25,311 nucleotides of DNA. Source: CAZCWX01 sp964502465 (GTDB lineage Bacteria; Desulfobacterota; Binatia; Bin18). Shown here one piece after another: positions 8,796 through 16,027 of this stretch. The notes under the pieces are model-generated. The model was given only the letters and a program-made list of their open reading frames with translations, was not told where the DNA came from and ran no database searches. Made by a program: the position numbers and the translations under genes. The stretch covers positions 1 through 25,311 of the forward strand of contig CAZCWX010000055.1 of NCBI GenBank assembly GCA_964502465.1, read 5' to 3'. Within the stretch, counting starts at the first letter, position 1. Every line of letters starts with the position of its first letter.

Positions 8796-11192
8796 TTATT
8801 TGCCGTTGGAGAGCGCTGCTCCTCGAGGGTCAAGTTTTTCTCTTCGCTCCCACTGTTCATCTCCTTCATTTACGAACGGACTGGTATAGTAGGATGTATA
8901 CGAGCTTCGGTATTCGGTGTACTCAGGGCCTTGGATATCTACGCCGTTAATGACGACCCCAAGAACCTTCGCTTTGACATAATTGAGCCGCTCTCGAGCT
9001 TTTCTCGCGACATTGCGTGGGACTTCCTGCGCTCTGACCACGAGAATTACTCCATCAACAACGGTAGACAGAAAGATGGTGTCCGTTATTGGCACCAGTG
9101 GCGCAGAATCGATGACGATAAAGCGAAATTTTGATTCTAATGATTCGATCATCTCCCGCATTCTCTCAGAACTTAAGAGTTCAACTGGATTCGGCGGCAT
9201 TTTGCCCCTGGGGAGAAGAAAGAGATTAGTGATCGCGGTCGGTTGGATCATGTCAGTGGCATTGCCATTGCCGGTCAAGACGTTTACCAGGCCACCGTTG
9301 TTCCCTAATCCTAAGAGTCTATGGCAGATCCCCCGCCGGAGGTCAGCATCGACCAGGAGGACCGGCTCGCCTAGCTGAGCAAAGCTGATGGCAAGGTTGA
9401 CCGCTGTCACGGTCTTGCCTTCCTGAGGCTGCGAGCTGGTGATGAGAAGGGTTCGCGGAGGCCTGCCGGCTATTGAAAAAAGAATAGAGGTCCGCACAGT
9501 TCGATACGATTCAGTGACGATAGAAAACGGGTGGTGGGCCACCATCAGCTCTCTTTTATTGCCGTTTTTTTGCGCTACCGAGCCTCCGGGGAGGGTAAGA
9601 TGGTTCTGGTTCGCCACACTATTTTCGCGTTTATCAAGCCGTCGCACATCAGGCACCATACCAAGAGTGGGCAAGCGCAGAGAACGCCCGACATCCTCAG
9701 GCGTTCTTAAGGTATTGTCGAGATGGTGCCGGAAAATGGCTAGGGCTGAGCCACCGAGAAGACCAACGATCATACTAAGAAAGATAGTCACTGTCGCGCT
9801 CGTAGAATTCGGCTCGAGTGGCCATTCAGCTCGATCGGTGATTTGGATGTTGGAGACCGGCACATCTCCGGCCAGGTCTGTTTCCTTGGTTCTCTTCAAT
9901 ACATTTTCATACAGCGTGCGATTCGATGCGGCTTCTCGCTCAAGCAGCGTATGCTCGACAATCTTCTCTTGCAGATCCAGGGCGGTTTGCTTTTCTCGAC
10001 TCATCTCGGCTGTCAGTGCTTCTTCCTTCTCCTTGGCGGCTAAATAGTCCGATTCGATCGAACGCACAATGCGCTGGAGTTCCTGATCCAAACGGCCATT
10101 GGCCAGATCAATCTGTTCTTGCAACTGTGCGACCCGAGGATATGTCGGGGTGAATTTAGTCGTCATGCGCGCATGCTCAGCTTCGAGCGTGGCAACTTGC
10201 TCCTTCAGCCGTTGGACAAAATTGTTGTCGATCACCTGGGATAGTAACCGGTTGTTCCGCTGCTGCACGATGCGGTAGAGCGATTCTTGATCAATCCTTT
10301 TCGCCTGCGCTTCTGTCAGCGCGCGATTCAAGCCCATGAGTCGCTCAACCAGCAGATTTTCTCCTTTTTCTAAGGACGTGATCTGATGAGCTTTGCGAAA
10401 ACGATTTAACGCCTCTTCAGAGTGCTCAACCTTCGTTTTGATCTCCTCGAGTTTTTCTTCGAGGAACTGTCGCGCTTCTGTGGTTAACTCAAAGCGGGTC
10501 TGCAGGCTCATGCGAATAAATGTGGCAGCGTGAGCGTTCGCTATCTCTTGGGACAGACTCGCATCAATCGAGGTAAACCCTATCATCACCAACTGGGATT
10601 TCTCTACCGGACTGATTGAGAGAGCAGAGAGGTAATAAGTGATCAGGGAGGGATGCACCCCGAGTTCAAATCCCTGAGGGTCTCCGGTCGCTGCCCTATT
10701 GCTTTGATCCTGCGACGGCAGCAATGGTTGAATCCATTGGGTGCTGTATTTGACAAAACCCTGTATCTCTGTCCGAACCCAGGAGATGAGACTCTCAGGG
10801 CTGCGAAAACGCGGGTCGCCTACCAGATTGAGATCTTTGATGACCCGAGCAGCAAGCGTTCGGCTCTTCAAAAGGTTAAATTGCGTCTGGTAGTAATCTC
10901 CCTCCCTACTGATGGCCCGACTAGGATCAATGATGTCCGGCATACCGGTAATATTCAGAGGTTGGTTCTGGATGCGGATCACCGCTGCGGCGGTGTAGAC
11001 AGGCTCTTTTTTTTGAATAGCGAGGATCGCAATAAGAACAACCCCGAGGAAAAAAATCAGGATTGTCCAGCGGTATTTCAACACCGCAATGACATAATCA
11101 TGGACATTTGCCTTCCCTTCTTCTTCGAAAGAGTCAACTTGCTCGGCAGGAACAGCAGGATGGCGAGTTGTATAAGGCGATACTTCTTGCAT
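8796..11192 (-). CDS. Polysaccharide copolymerase / tyrosine autokinase (Wzc-like)
   Basis: A 798-residue PCP-2a protein. It has a cytosolic N-terminus with a Wzz domain, membrane segment 1 at about residues 42-59, a long periplasmic coiled-coil region (about 215-440), and membrane segment 2 at about 480-500 after the PxxP-like WPLEPNSTSA stretch. A C-terminal BY-kinase carries Walker A SSQPQEGKT (about 583-592), Walker A' LLVDADLRR (about 610-617) and Walker B FIVIDSAPL (about 690). The tail has a tyrosine cluster (YTEYRSSYTSYY) where autophosphorylation is expected. Family members control chain length and gate export with Wza through cycles of phosphorylation. An AAGGG ribosome binding site precedes the ATG. 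The gene follows wza by 68 bases, and no phosphatase (Wzb) gene is seen here. Confidence 0.95.
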   Translation of the reverse strand: MQEVSPYTTRHPAVPAEQVDSFEEEGKANVHDYVIAVLKYRWTILIFFLGVVLIAILAIQKKEPVYTAAAVIRIQNQPLNITGMPDIIDPSRAISREGDYYQTQFNLLKSRTLAARVIKDLNLVGDPRFRSPESLISWVRTEIQGFVKYSTQWIQPLLPSQDQSNRAATGDPQGFELGVHPSLITYYLSALSISPVEKSQLVMIGFTSIDASLSQEIANAHAATFIRMSLQTRFELTTEARQFLEEKLEEIKTKVEHSEEALNRFRKAHQITSLEKGENLLVERLMGLNRALTEAQAKRIDQESLYRIVQQRNNRLLSQVIDNNFVQRLKEQVATLEAEHARMTTKFTPTYPRVAQLQEQIDLANGRLDQELQRIVRSIESDYLAAKEKEEALTAEMSREKQTALDLQEKIVEHTLLEREAASNRTLYENVLKRTKETDLAGDVPVSNIQITDRAEWPLEPNSTSATVTIFLSMIVGLLGGSALAIFRHHLDNTLRTPEDVGRSLRLPTLGMVPDVRRLDKRENSVANQNHLTLPGGSVAQKNGNKRELMVAHHPFSIVTESYRTVRTSILFSIAGRPPRTLLITSSQPQEGKTVTAVNLAISFAQLGEPVLLVDADLRRGICHRLLGLGNNGGLVNVLTGNGNATDMIQPTAITNLFLLPRGKMPPNPVELLSSERMREMIESLESKFRFIVIDSAPLVPITDTIFLSTVVDGVILVVRAQEVPRNVARKARERLNYVKAKVLGVVINGVDIQGPEYTEYRSSYTSYYTSPFVNEGDEQWERREKLDPRGAALSNGK

Positions 11193-11238
11193 TTTTTTAC
11201 CCTTTTCGATCAGTTCTGCGCAGGTCTCTCAACATGTG

Positions 11239-11254
11239 CATGCTAGAGAGCATG
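11239..11254. other. Small hairpin in the wza-wzc gap
   Basis: CATGCT and AGCATG surround AGAG, just downstream of the wza stop codon and before the ribosome binding site of the kinase gene. It lacks a T-run, so it may act as an mRNA processing or stability element rather than a terminator. Function inferred. Confidence 0.3.
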
Positions 11255-11260
11255 AGCACT

Positions 11261-12316
11261 CTAGCGACGGCCAGCTCCTCCTCCTCCCCTGCCAAAACCG
11301 AAGCCGAACGTCTGTGACCGAATACCGAAACCGATAGACCCAAGGATTTGCGAGACGATGAGCTTCGCCGTGCTGGGAGGCACCACAATGACGTCGTTTT
11401 CGCTAATCTGGATGTCTGGGGCCTGTAGAGCCTGGATCTTCGAGAGATCACATTTAAGGATCTGCACTTCCCCTGACCCTCCCTCATTGCGGAAAATGGT
11501 AATATCGCTCTGCTTTGCATCTCCATCTATCCCTCCAGCCACAGTCAACGCCTGACTGAGCGTGTATGGGCGCAGGAGTGCATAGGCCCCAGGCTTTCCC
11601 ACATAGCCATCGACAAAGAAGGTGCCGGCTAAGGGAATATTCACGACATCACCCTGACGGACATATAAATTAATTTCCCCACTCTGATCTTGAGAAAGCT
11701 CAGCGAGATTGATGACGTAGGTCCGCGCTTCTTCGCCTTCTTGCCGCGAGACGTGGATCATGAAGCCGGCCTCCTCTCCTACCCCTCCGGCCATGGCTAA
11801 AAGGTCTCGTAGCCTTCTCGGCCCGACAATCTGGTACACCCCGGGGTTTTTTACCGCTCCCAACACAGAGACCCCCTGGCTGTGGTATTCCATCACCGCT
11901 ACTCCTACCTCTGGTTCACGCATGAATTTCTTATATCTCTCTCGTAAGGTCTGTTCTAATTCAGTAGGGGTCTGTCCGTGTACCGCCACTGCTTCAATCA
12001 ACGGGAGGGTGATCACCCCTTCCTCGCTGACTCGCACCTGCACCTTCCCCGGGAATCCATCCTCGGATTCATCTACGTTGTAAAAAGTAACGGCTAAAAC
12101 GTCTTGCGGGCCGATTTGATAGTCTTGGGGCTTCTCAGGCCGCAAGTCTGCCCGCAAAGCAATATCTCGGTTGAAATCTGCCACAGGTGAGGTCGCAAGG
12201 TTCTGACTCATCGCTAAATCCGTCGCTCTTCTTTGATCCACACCTGCACAACCGCCTAGAAGAAGAACGAACAGGCCAACCACTCTGCAGAGAGAAGGAA
12301 AAACTCTACAACACAT
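11261..12316 (-). CDS. wza: Polysaccharide export outer membrane lipoprotein (Wza-like)
   Basis: A 351-residue lipoprotein. The signal peptide ends in a lipobox LLLGGC with lipidated Cys23 expected. A Poly_export domain begins at about residue 62 (YQIGPQDVLAVTFYNV), followed by SLBB-type repeats (GVSVLGAVKNPGVYQI; GTFFVDGYVGKPGAYAL). The C-terminus is glycine/phenylalanine rich (FGFGFGRGGGGAG). Wza-type proteins form the outer-membrane channel for capsule or exopolysaccharide and dock with the Wzc-like partner encoded next. A GAGG ribosome binding site lies 5 bases before the ATG. It is the first full-size gene after the structured leader at about 13063-13217, so leader control would act on the whole operon. 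Confidence 0.94.
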   Translation of the reverse strand: MCCRVFPSLCRVVGLFVLLLGGCAGVDQRRATDLAMSQNLATSPVADFNRDIALRADLRPEKPQDYQIGPQDVLAVTFYNVDESEDGFPGKVQVRVSEEGVITLPLIEAVAVHGQTPTELEQTLRERYKKFMREPEVGVAVMEYHSQGVSVLGAVKNPGVYQIVGPRRLRDLLAMAGGVGEEAGFMIHVSRQEGEEARTYVINLAELSQDQSGEINLYVRQGDVVNIPLAGTFFVDGYVGKPGAYALLRPYTLSQALTVAGGIDGDAKQSDITIFRNEGGSGEVQILKCDLSKIQALQAPDIQISENDVIVVPPSTAKLIVSQILGSIGFGIRSQTFGFGFGRGGGGAGRR

Positions 12317-12624
12317 AAATCCCTCGACTTCGATTGCCTACAACAGCAACACAGTCCATTGAGCAGGGTCTCGGTTACTCTGCACTGTCTGCACCCTGAC
12401 CCTGTTCTTCTGTTGAGTTGATCGGTAGCAAGGTATCACCCACGAAGCTTACCGTCTCTTGCTTACTCAACGCGATTTATTGACTAGAGAAAAACTACCA
12501 CGATAAAAATTGTATACAAGAGAAACCTTGGGAAATGTATAAGAGCCTTTTCCGCCTCCGCTTCCCTTTGTTCGTAAGGTATTCCTATAGGCGTCGTTCC
12601 TGTGAGAAAAGGAAAACACACGCG

Positions 12625-12780
12625 TCATGAGAAGGTCACTAAGAGGGAAAAGCTCAGCTGAGGTTTTTGCCGGGCCTTTGAGCTTTTGACAAGCTGGTTC
12701 GGATTTTCTTGTTTTTTTTGCATGTAGCTCCGCCATAGAGGTTTGGAAATTATCCTCCCTTGCCTTTTTTTCTCGTTCAT
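12625..12780 (-). CDS. Possible 51-residue small protein in the wza leader
   Basis: An ATG frame preceded by GAAGG at six bases' spacing, encoding a very basic peptide that starts MNEKKRQGRIISKPLWRS. No family is recognised. It may be a leader peptide whose translation affects the operon, or chance. The only support is the ribosome binding site and the position between the terminator and wza. Confidence 0.2.
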   Translation of the reverse strand: MNEKKRQGRIISKPLWRSYMQKKQENPNQLVKSSKARQKPQLSFSLLVTFS

Positions 12781-12833
12781 CGATAGCCTTCAGCCACGCT
12801 CAAGCTGTTGACTATCACTTGCTATACTGTACA

Positions 12834-12848
12834 AACGCTGACAGCGTT
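12834..12848. repeat. 15-base palindrome in the wza leader
   Basis: AACGCTG, one base, then CAGCGTT: perfect arms of seven. It lies downstream of the possible internal promoter on the minus strand and upstream of wza. It is a candidate operator for a dimeric regulator; no known binding motif is recognised. Confidence 0.4.
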
Positions 12849-12946
12849 CGTATCCGCGTCCCAGGCTATTGCGTACACACGAGGGACGGCACTATTCACA
12901 ATATCTTTACTGCTTCTTGCTTTTAGTTCTCACCATAGCAAGGGTC

Positions 12947-12976
12947 ACTATCTCTGTTCGTTCGGTATTTTGTCAA
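12947..12976 (-). promoter_or_regulatory. Possible internal sigma-70 promoter for the exopolysaccharide operon
   Basis: On the minus strand a perfect -35 TTGACA (12976-12971) is followed, after 18 bases, by GATAGT (12952-12947), which matches four of six -10 positions. It lies downstream of the riboswitch terminator, so it could give riboswitch-independent transcription of wza. The spacing is slightly long and the -10 is imperfect. Confidence 0.35.
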
Positions 12977-13062
12977 CTGTAAGATCATGAGCTTTTTTCT
13001 ATATCTAAGGGCTATTCAAATTTACGTTCCCTCATTGTTTTTGGTTCTCCTGGGCCTTAAAC

Positions 13063-13120
13063 AAAAAAAGGCCGAGTCGCTCTTATGGCCATAACGCTGG
13101 CCATACGCGGCAACCCGGCC
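13063..13120 (-). terminator. Strong intrinsic terminator overlapping the riboswitch-like aptamer
   Basis: On the minus strand an 11-pair outer stem (13120-13110 with 13080-13070, GGCCGGGUUGC against GCGACUCGGCC, two G-U pairs) encloses a second 8-pair hairpin (UAUGGCCA/UGGCCAUA, 13105-13098 with 13091-13084). Seven U residues follow at once (13069-13063). The upstream arm of the outer stem is also the conserved 3' segment of the aptamer-like fold, so the two structures exclude each other. Pairing is seen directly; termination is inferred. Confidence 0.85.
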
Positions 13121-13217
13121 GACTTATAAGCTCCTTCTGCCTTCCCTCGCTGACGCCCCCGGAGGATAAGTCCCGTCGGCTTTCCGCCCCCTAGTCACCT
13201 AGGGTTTGGCTAACTGG
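13108..13217 (-). promoter_or_regulatory. Candidate c-di-GMP-I (GEMM) riboswitch aptamer, variant form
   Basis: Reading the minus strand: AGCCAAACC, a hairpin CCCUAG-GUGA-CUAGGG with a GNRA loop (13204-13189), then GGCGGAAAGCC-GACGGG (to about 13173). A long stem GACUUAU/AUAAGUC with an inner CUCC/GGAG follows (13172-13121), then GGCCGGGUUGCCG (13120-13108). These match in order the hallmarks of GEMM-I: GCAAACC, GNRA-capped stem, GCAAAGCC, second stem and GCCGGGUUGCCG. Against the Vibrio cholerae Vc2 model from memory, the pair next to the ligand (G21-C46) is swapped to C-G, while the guanine at the G20 position is kept, which favours c-di-GMP over cGAMP. The 5' closing helix is not clear. 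Because the last motif forms the terminator's upstream arm, ligand binding should permit read-through (an ON switch for the exopolysaccharide operon). Confidence 0.65.
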
Positions 13218-13448
13218 TTTTTCGGGTCCAAGTCTAAAGTGCTTGGCTACCAGGAGAAGATTTCTTTAGTATGTCAGAAAAATGAATTTTTTGATTCCCT
13301 GCACATCTTGAGGAGTCCGACTCCTTTCTCCCTCGCGATCCCGTTTTTGTATCATACCCTTTCGCTTTATTCGTTGCCTTTTCTTTTGGCCCGTATACTT
13401 ATCTCATATGTTTGCCAGGAACACAAGTCTTCAGTAGTCCCATCACCA

Positions 13449-14786
13449 TCATGAGCAACGAGGGAACATGACGGGAAACGGCTGAGGCTGCCACTGCCAA
13501 TAGGGTCGCGCCTGCCGCTGATGTCGTACGCCGTACAAACGTGCCCGATCAGTAAGATTCAAAAGGATCGGCATCAGCTCAGTTCCATAGACTCGCCCGA
13601 GGCCACCCTGTATCACAGCTCGTTCATGAAATTCCTTGACGTCATCCACTAATACATTCGGCCCACCAGCGATCAACAGTGGCACCGCTTCTCCTGAGTG
13701 GAGCAGCGGGCCACTACTCGGGGTCGCATGGTCGCCCGTGATCACCACTAACAAGTCAGTGCCAGTTTCCACTTGCTGCACGATAGGACCAAGCACACTA
13801 TCAATGGCCTCAATGGCGTCCCGCTTTCCCATGGGGTCTTTCCGGTGAGCAGCCAGGTCAGGACCTTTAGTGTGCAGGTGAACGAATTCATAGCCTCGGC
13901 GGAAAAGTTCCTGCGCCGTCTGTATTTTCTCGCGCAAATCGTCTGCACTCTCCAGTTGCTGAGACACGGGTACCGGGGTCATGCCGCACACACGAGCAAT
14001 ACCAACGTACAAGGGATAATTTTCCACGCTCGCGGCCCGGAGCCCATTTTGTTCGGAAAACGATGGCACCTGCGGTCGGATCGCAGCCCATTTTGTTAAC
14101 AAAAAGTTAATAGGAGGAAGACCACGGCGTTGTCTTTCTTGGTTCAGCGGATGTTCCTGTAAATGAACATGGACCCAGGACAAATATGCGTTGAGGGCTG
14201 CGGCTGTGCGTTCTGCATTCTCCTGGTCCTGCGCCTCTTCCAGCGGCAGCGCACGGGCAACATAGGCACCATCGTAAAAAGGATCGACATCAGACACATA
14301 TCGACTCGGATTTCCAGAGAGAGTCAGCAGAGCCTCGCAGTGCCCCCACGGCTGCAGCAAAAACCGCATACCCTGCGCTTCGTAAGTCGCAATGGTTGTG
14401 CTGAGGGTCTCACAATGCTTTTCATCTTGCCGTCGTTTTTTTTCCCACAAGATGGCGTCTCTGCGAATTTTTCCCTCAACCACCGTTGTGGTGGCAAAAC
14501 TTGCGAGCAGCACCACGGTTTCAGTTGGGACCTCAAAGCCGCGGCCAATGGCTTCAAAAGCCGCCCGGCCAGGAAATTTTTCCAGCGGGTACCCGAAAAG
14601 AATAAAGTGTGAGGTTTCACTCTCCAAAGGAACTCCTGGCGCGAGCGGCACGAGCAGTCCCGTACTCCCCAATTCCGCCAGTCGATCCAGATGTGGAGTG
14701 CACGCTGCTGCGAGTGGGGTTTTTCCTCCGAGAACGCCTTGCGGCCGGTCAGCCAGGCCATCGAGGATGAGCAAAAGAATATTCAT
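13449..14786 (-). CDS. apgM: 2,3-bisphosphoglycerate-independent phosphoglycerate mutase, archaeal type
   Basis: Alkaline-phosphatase superfamily enzyme of 445 residues that would interconvert 3- and 2-phosphoglycerate in glycolysis. Motifs in order: MNILLLILDGLADRP (metal-binding Asp), ESETSHFILFGYPLEKFPGRAAFEAIGRGF (nucleophile Ser region), VHLHTKGPDLAAHRKDPMGKRDAIEAID (Asp/His ligands), VVITGDHATPSSGPLLHSGEAVPLLIAG (Asp/His and final His ligands). The usual GSDxAH at the nucleophile reads ESETSH here. The frame extends to a TTG at 14807, but the ATG at 14786 places MNILLLILDG at the N-terminus and is preferred. The gene follows nadM by 61 bases on the same strand, so the two probably share a transcript. 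It is somewhat longer than the usual 400 or so residues. A divergent phosphomutase specificity is possible. Confidence 0.88.
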   Translation of the reverse strand: MNILLLILDGLADRPQGVLGGKTPLAAACTPHLDRLAELGSTGLLVPLAPGVPLESETSHFILFGYPLEKFPGRAAFEAIGRGFEVPTETVVLLASFATTTVVEGKIRRDAILWEKKRRQDEKHCETLSTTIATYEAQGMRFLLQPWGHCEALLTLSGNPSRYVSDVDPFYDGAYVARALPLEEAQDQENAERTAAALNAYLSWVHVHLQEHPLNQERQRRGLPPINFLLTKWAAIRPQVPSFSEQNGLRAASVENYPLYVGIARVCGMTPVPVSQQLESADDLREKIQTAQELFRRGYEFVHLHTKGPDLAAHRKDPMGKRDAIEAIDSVLGPIVQQVETGTDLLVVITGDHATPSSGPLLHSGEAVPLLIAGGPNVLVDDVKEFHERAVIQGGLGRVYGTELMPILLNLTDRARLYGVRHQRQARPYWQWQPQPFPVMFPRCS

Positions 14787-14847
14787 AGAAAAGAAGAAAA
14801 CAATCAAAGTATAAACTGAGCAATGGGGGAGGAGTTTTTTTCGTCAC

Positions 14848-15405
14848 TTATGCGTGACTGTCCCTTTGCCGTAATTTTTCCGTCGCCTTGATTTGCCGCA
14901 AAACCTCTCCCACAGCCTCAGGGACGAGAGCCTCCCACCCCGATCCTGCACGAAGTTTGGCGCGTACTTCGCTGCCACTCACTGCTTTCTCTGCTCCTGC
15001 ATCCAACACCTCGACAGTCCAACCATTCTCTCGAAAGCGCTGACTTTTTTCTCTTCCCCAGGCAGAAAAGAGCCGCATAAACTGTATGGCCTCGGCAGGA
15101 CAGTAGCATTGCCAGCGCTCAGGATGATGGATCGGAAAAGGCACAATGGAGACTTGGGCCAGATCGACCCTCGCCTCGCCCAACGCAGCGCGGATCATCC
15201 ACTGTCGTTCAAAGAACGTAAAAACATTTGCCGCCAGCAGGTGCCGCTCGGAATCTGTTGTTTCTTCAACAATGAGAGACGGGTCTGGGTTGGTAATACC
15301 GATAATCAGGTGCTCACACCGGCTCAGGGCAGCAAGGGTGTACTGCAAGTGCCCACGGTGAAACGGCTGAAATCGGCCGTGGATCATGCCATAACGCACT
15401 TTCAT
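14848..15405 (-). CDS. nadM: Nicotinamide-nucleotide adenylyltransferase, archaeal (NadM) type
   Basis: A 185-residue nucleotidyltransferase of the HIGH superfamily. It starts MKVRYGMIHGRFQPFHRGHLQYTLAAL with the GRFQPFHxGH ATP-binding signature, has ERQWMIRAAL in the middle, and VSGSEVRAKLRAG (the SGS-x-VR motif) near residue 145. It would join NMN or nicotinate mononucleotide with ATP to make NAD or its deamido form, in the cytoplasm. The size and motifs fit the archaeal family rather than the bacterial NadD; no Nudix domain is fused. It is divergent from nikR with 96 bases between starts and upstream of apgM in a likely two-gene operon. Confidence 0.9.
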   Translation of the reverse strand: MKVRYGMIHGRFQPFHRGHLQYTLAALSRCEHLIIGITNPDPSLIVEETTDSERHLLAANVFTFFERQWMIRAALGEARVDLAQVSIVPFPIHHPERWQCYCPAEAIQFMRLFSAWGREKSQRFRENGWTVEVLDAGAEKAVSGSEVRAKLRAGSGWEALVPEAVGEVLRQIKATEKLRQRDSHA

Positions 15406-15464
15406 GATGAGCTTCTCACCATAATGAAAATGAATAGAGACCTGTCCAACGATCTGCTACAGTA

Positions 15465-15485
15465 GCTCACGTCTAAGACGTGAGC
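15465..15485. promoter_or_regulatory. Palindromic operator candidate between nadM and nikR
   Basis: GCTCACGTC, then TAA, then GACGTGAGC: perfect 9-base arms. It lies directly before the nikR ribosome binding site (AAGGAAAG) and in the shared upstream region of the divergent nadM gene. It does not match the long-spacer enterobacterial NikR site (GTATGA-16-TCATAC). It could be an operator for either direction or an RNA hairpin in the nikR leader. Confidence 0.5.
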
Positions 15486-15501
15486 AAGGAAAGCAATCGC
15501 T

Positions 15502-15921
15502 ATGACTCGAGTGATGCGCTTCGGAATTTCTATGGATCAGGAACTGCTCGAGCAATTCGACCAACGCAGCGCTCGTAAGGGATATGAGAACCGCTCAGAG
15601 GCGATTCGCGATTTAATCCGAGCAGACCTGGTCGCCGAAGAGTGGGAACACGCCGCGGGAGAAGTGGTTGGCACGATTTCTTTAGTGTATGACCACCATT
15701 TACGTCAACTCTCTAAACGGCTGACGAGTTTTCAACACGAGCATTTCCACACCATTCTCTCTTCCCTTCATGTCCACCTTGATGAAGACAACTGCCTAGA
15801 AGTGTTGGTCGTCAAAGGGACCGAGCCGGCAGTTCGCACGCTCGCCGAACGCTTGATTGCCACCAAAGGAATCAAGCACGGCCGCCTTACCCTGACCACC
15901 ACCGGCAAGCATCTCACCTAA
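15502..15921 (+). CDS. nikR: Nickel-responsive transcriptional regulator NikR
   Basis: A 139-residue protein of standard NikR length. The N-terminal ribbon-helix-helix (MTRVMRFGISMDQELLEQFDQRSARKGYENRSEAIRDLIRADL, given here only by its parts MRFGIS and NRSEAIRDLIR) binds DNA. The C-terminal ACT-like domain has the nickel site: His in YDHHLRQL, then SLHVHLDEDNCLEVLVVKG with two His and one Cys. With nickel bound the tetramer normally represses nickel uptake genes. No nickel transporter or hydrogenase gene is in the window, so its targets lie elsewhere or include its own promoter, where a 9+3+9 palindrome sits. An AAGGA ribosome binding site precedes the ATG. Confidence 0.95.
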   Translation: MTRVMRFGISMDQELLEQFDQRSARKGYENRSEAIRDLIRADLVAEEWEHAAGEVVGTISLVYDHHLRQLSKRLTSFQHEHFHTILSSLHVHLDEDNCLEVLVVKGTEPAVRTLAERLIATKGIKHGRLTLTTTGKHLT

Positions 15922-16027
15922 GCTCAGCTTACACTCCACCAGCAGAATCTTTTTCCCGAGAGGGAGGAGAACGGAACGCAGCAGTTTCTTTGGCGACGGT
16001 CTTGCCAGCGCGCTGCTTGTCCCCTCC

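Larger units (their letters stand above)
12317..13062. other. Long leader / intergenic stretch between the riboswitch terminator and wza
   Basis: About 745 bases with no convincing gene. It contains a weak sigma-70-like minus-strand promoter, one 15-base palindrome, a short minus-strand reading frame with a ribosome binding site, and several poly-A/T tracts. It is visibly more A+T-rich than the genes on either side. Longer frames on both strands (for example 12467-12736 minus and 12808-12990 plus) lack ribosome binding sites and recognisable products. Confidence 0.6.

Noticed and set aside
10653..11246. 197-codon plus-strand frame opposite the Wzc-like gene
   Set aside because: Antisense shadow of a strongly supported gene; no ribosome binding site or family features.
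12467..12736. 89-codon minus-strand frame in the wza leader
   Set aside because: No ribosome binding site at its ATG and no recognised product; the 51-codon frame overlapping it has a better start but is also weak.
13063..13217. Reading the structured leader as a cGAMP-type (GEMM-Ib) switch
   Set aside because: The base aligned with position 20 appears to be G, not the A typical of the cGAMP-binding form, though the alignment was done by eye.
1..13217. Exosortase/PEP-CTERM system
   Set aside because: Several genes are of types seen in such loci, but no exosortase and no PEP-CTERM sorting signal is visible in the window.
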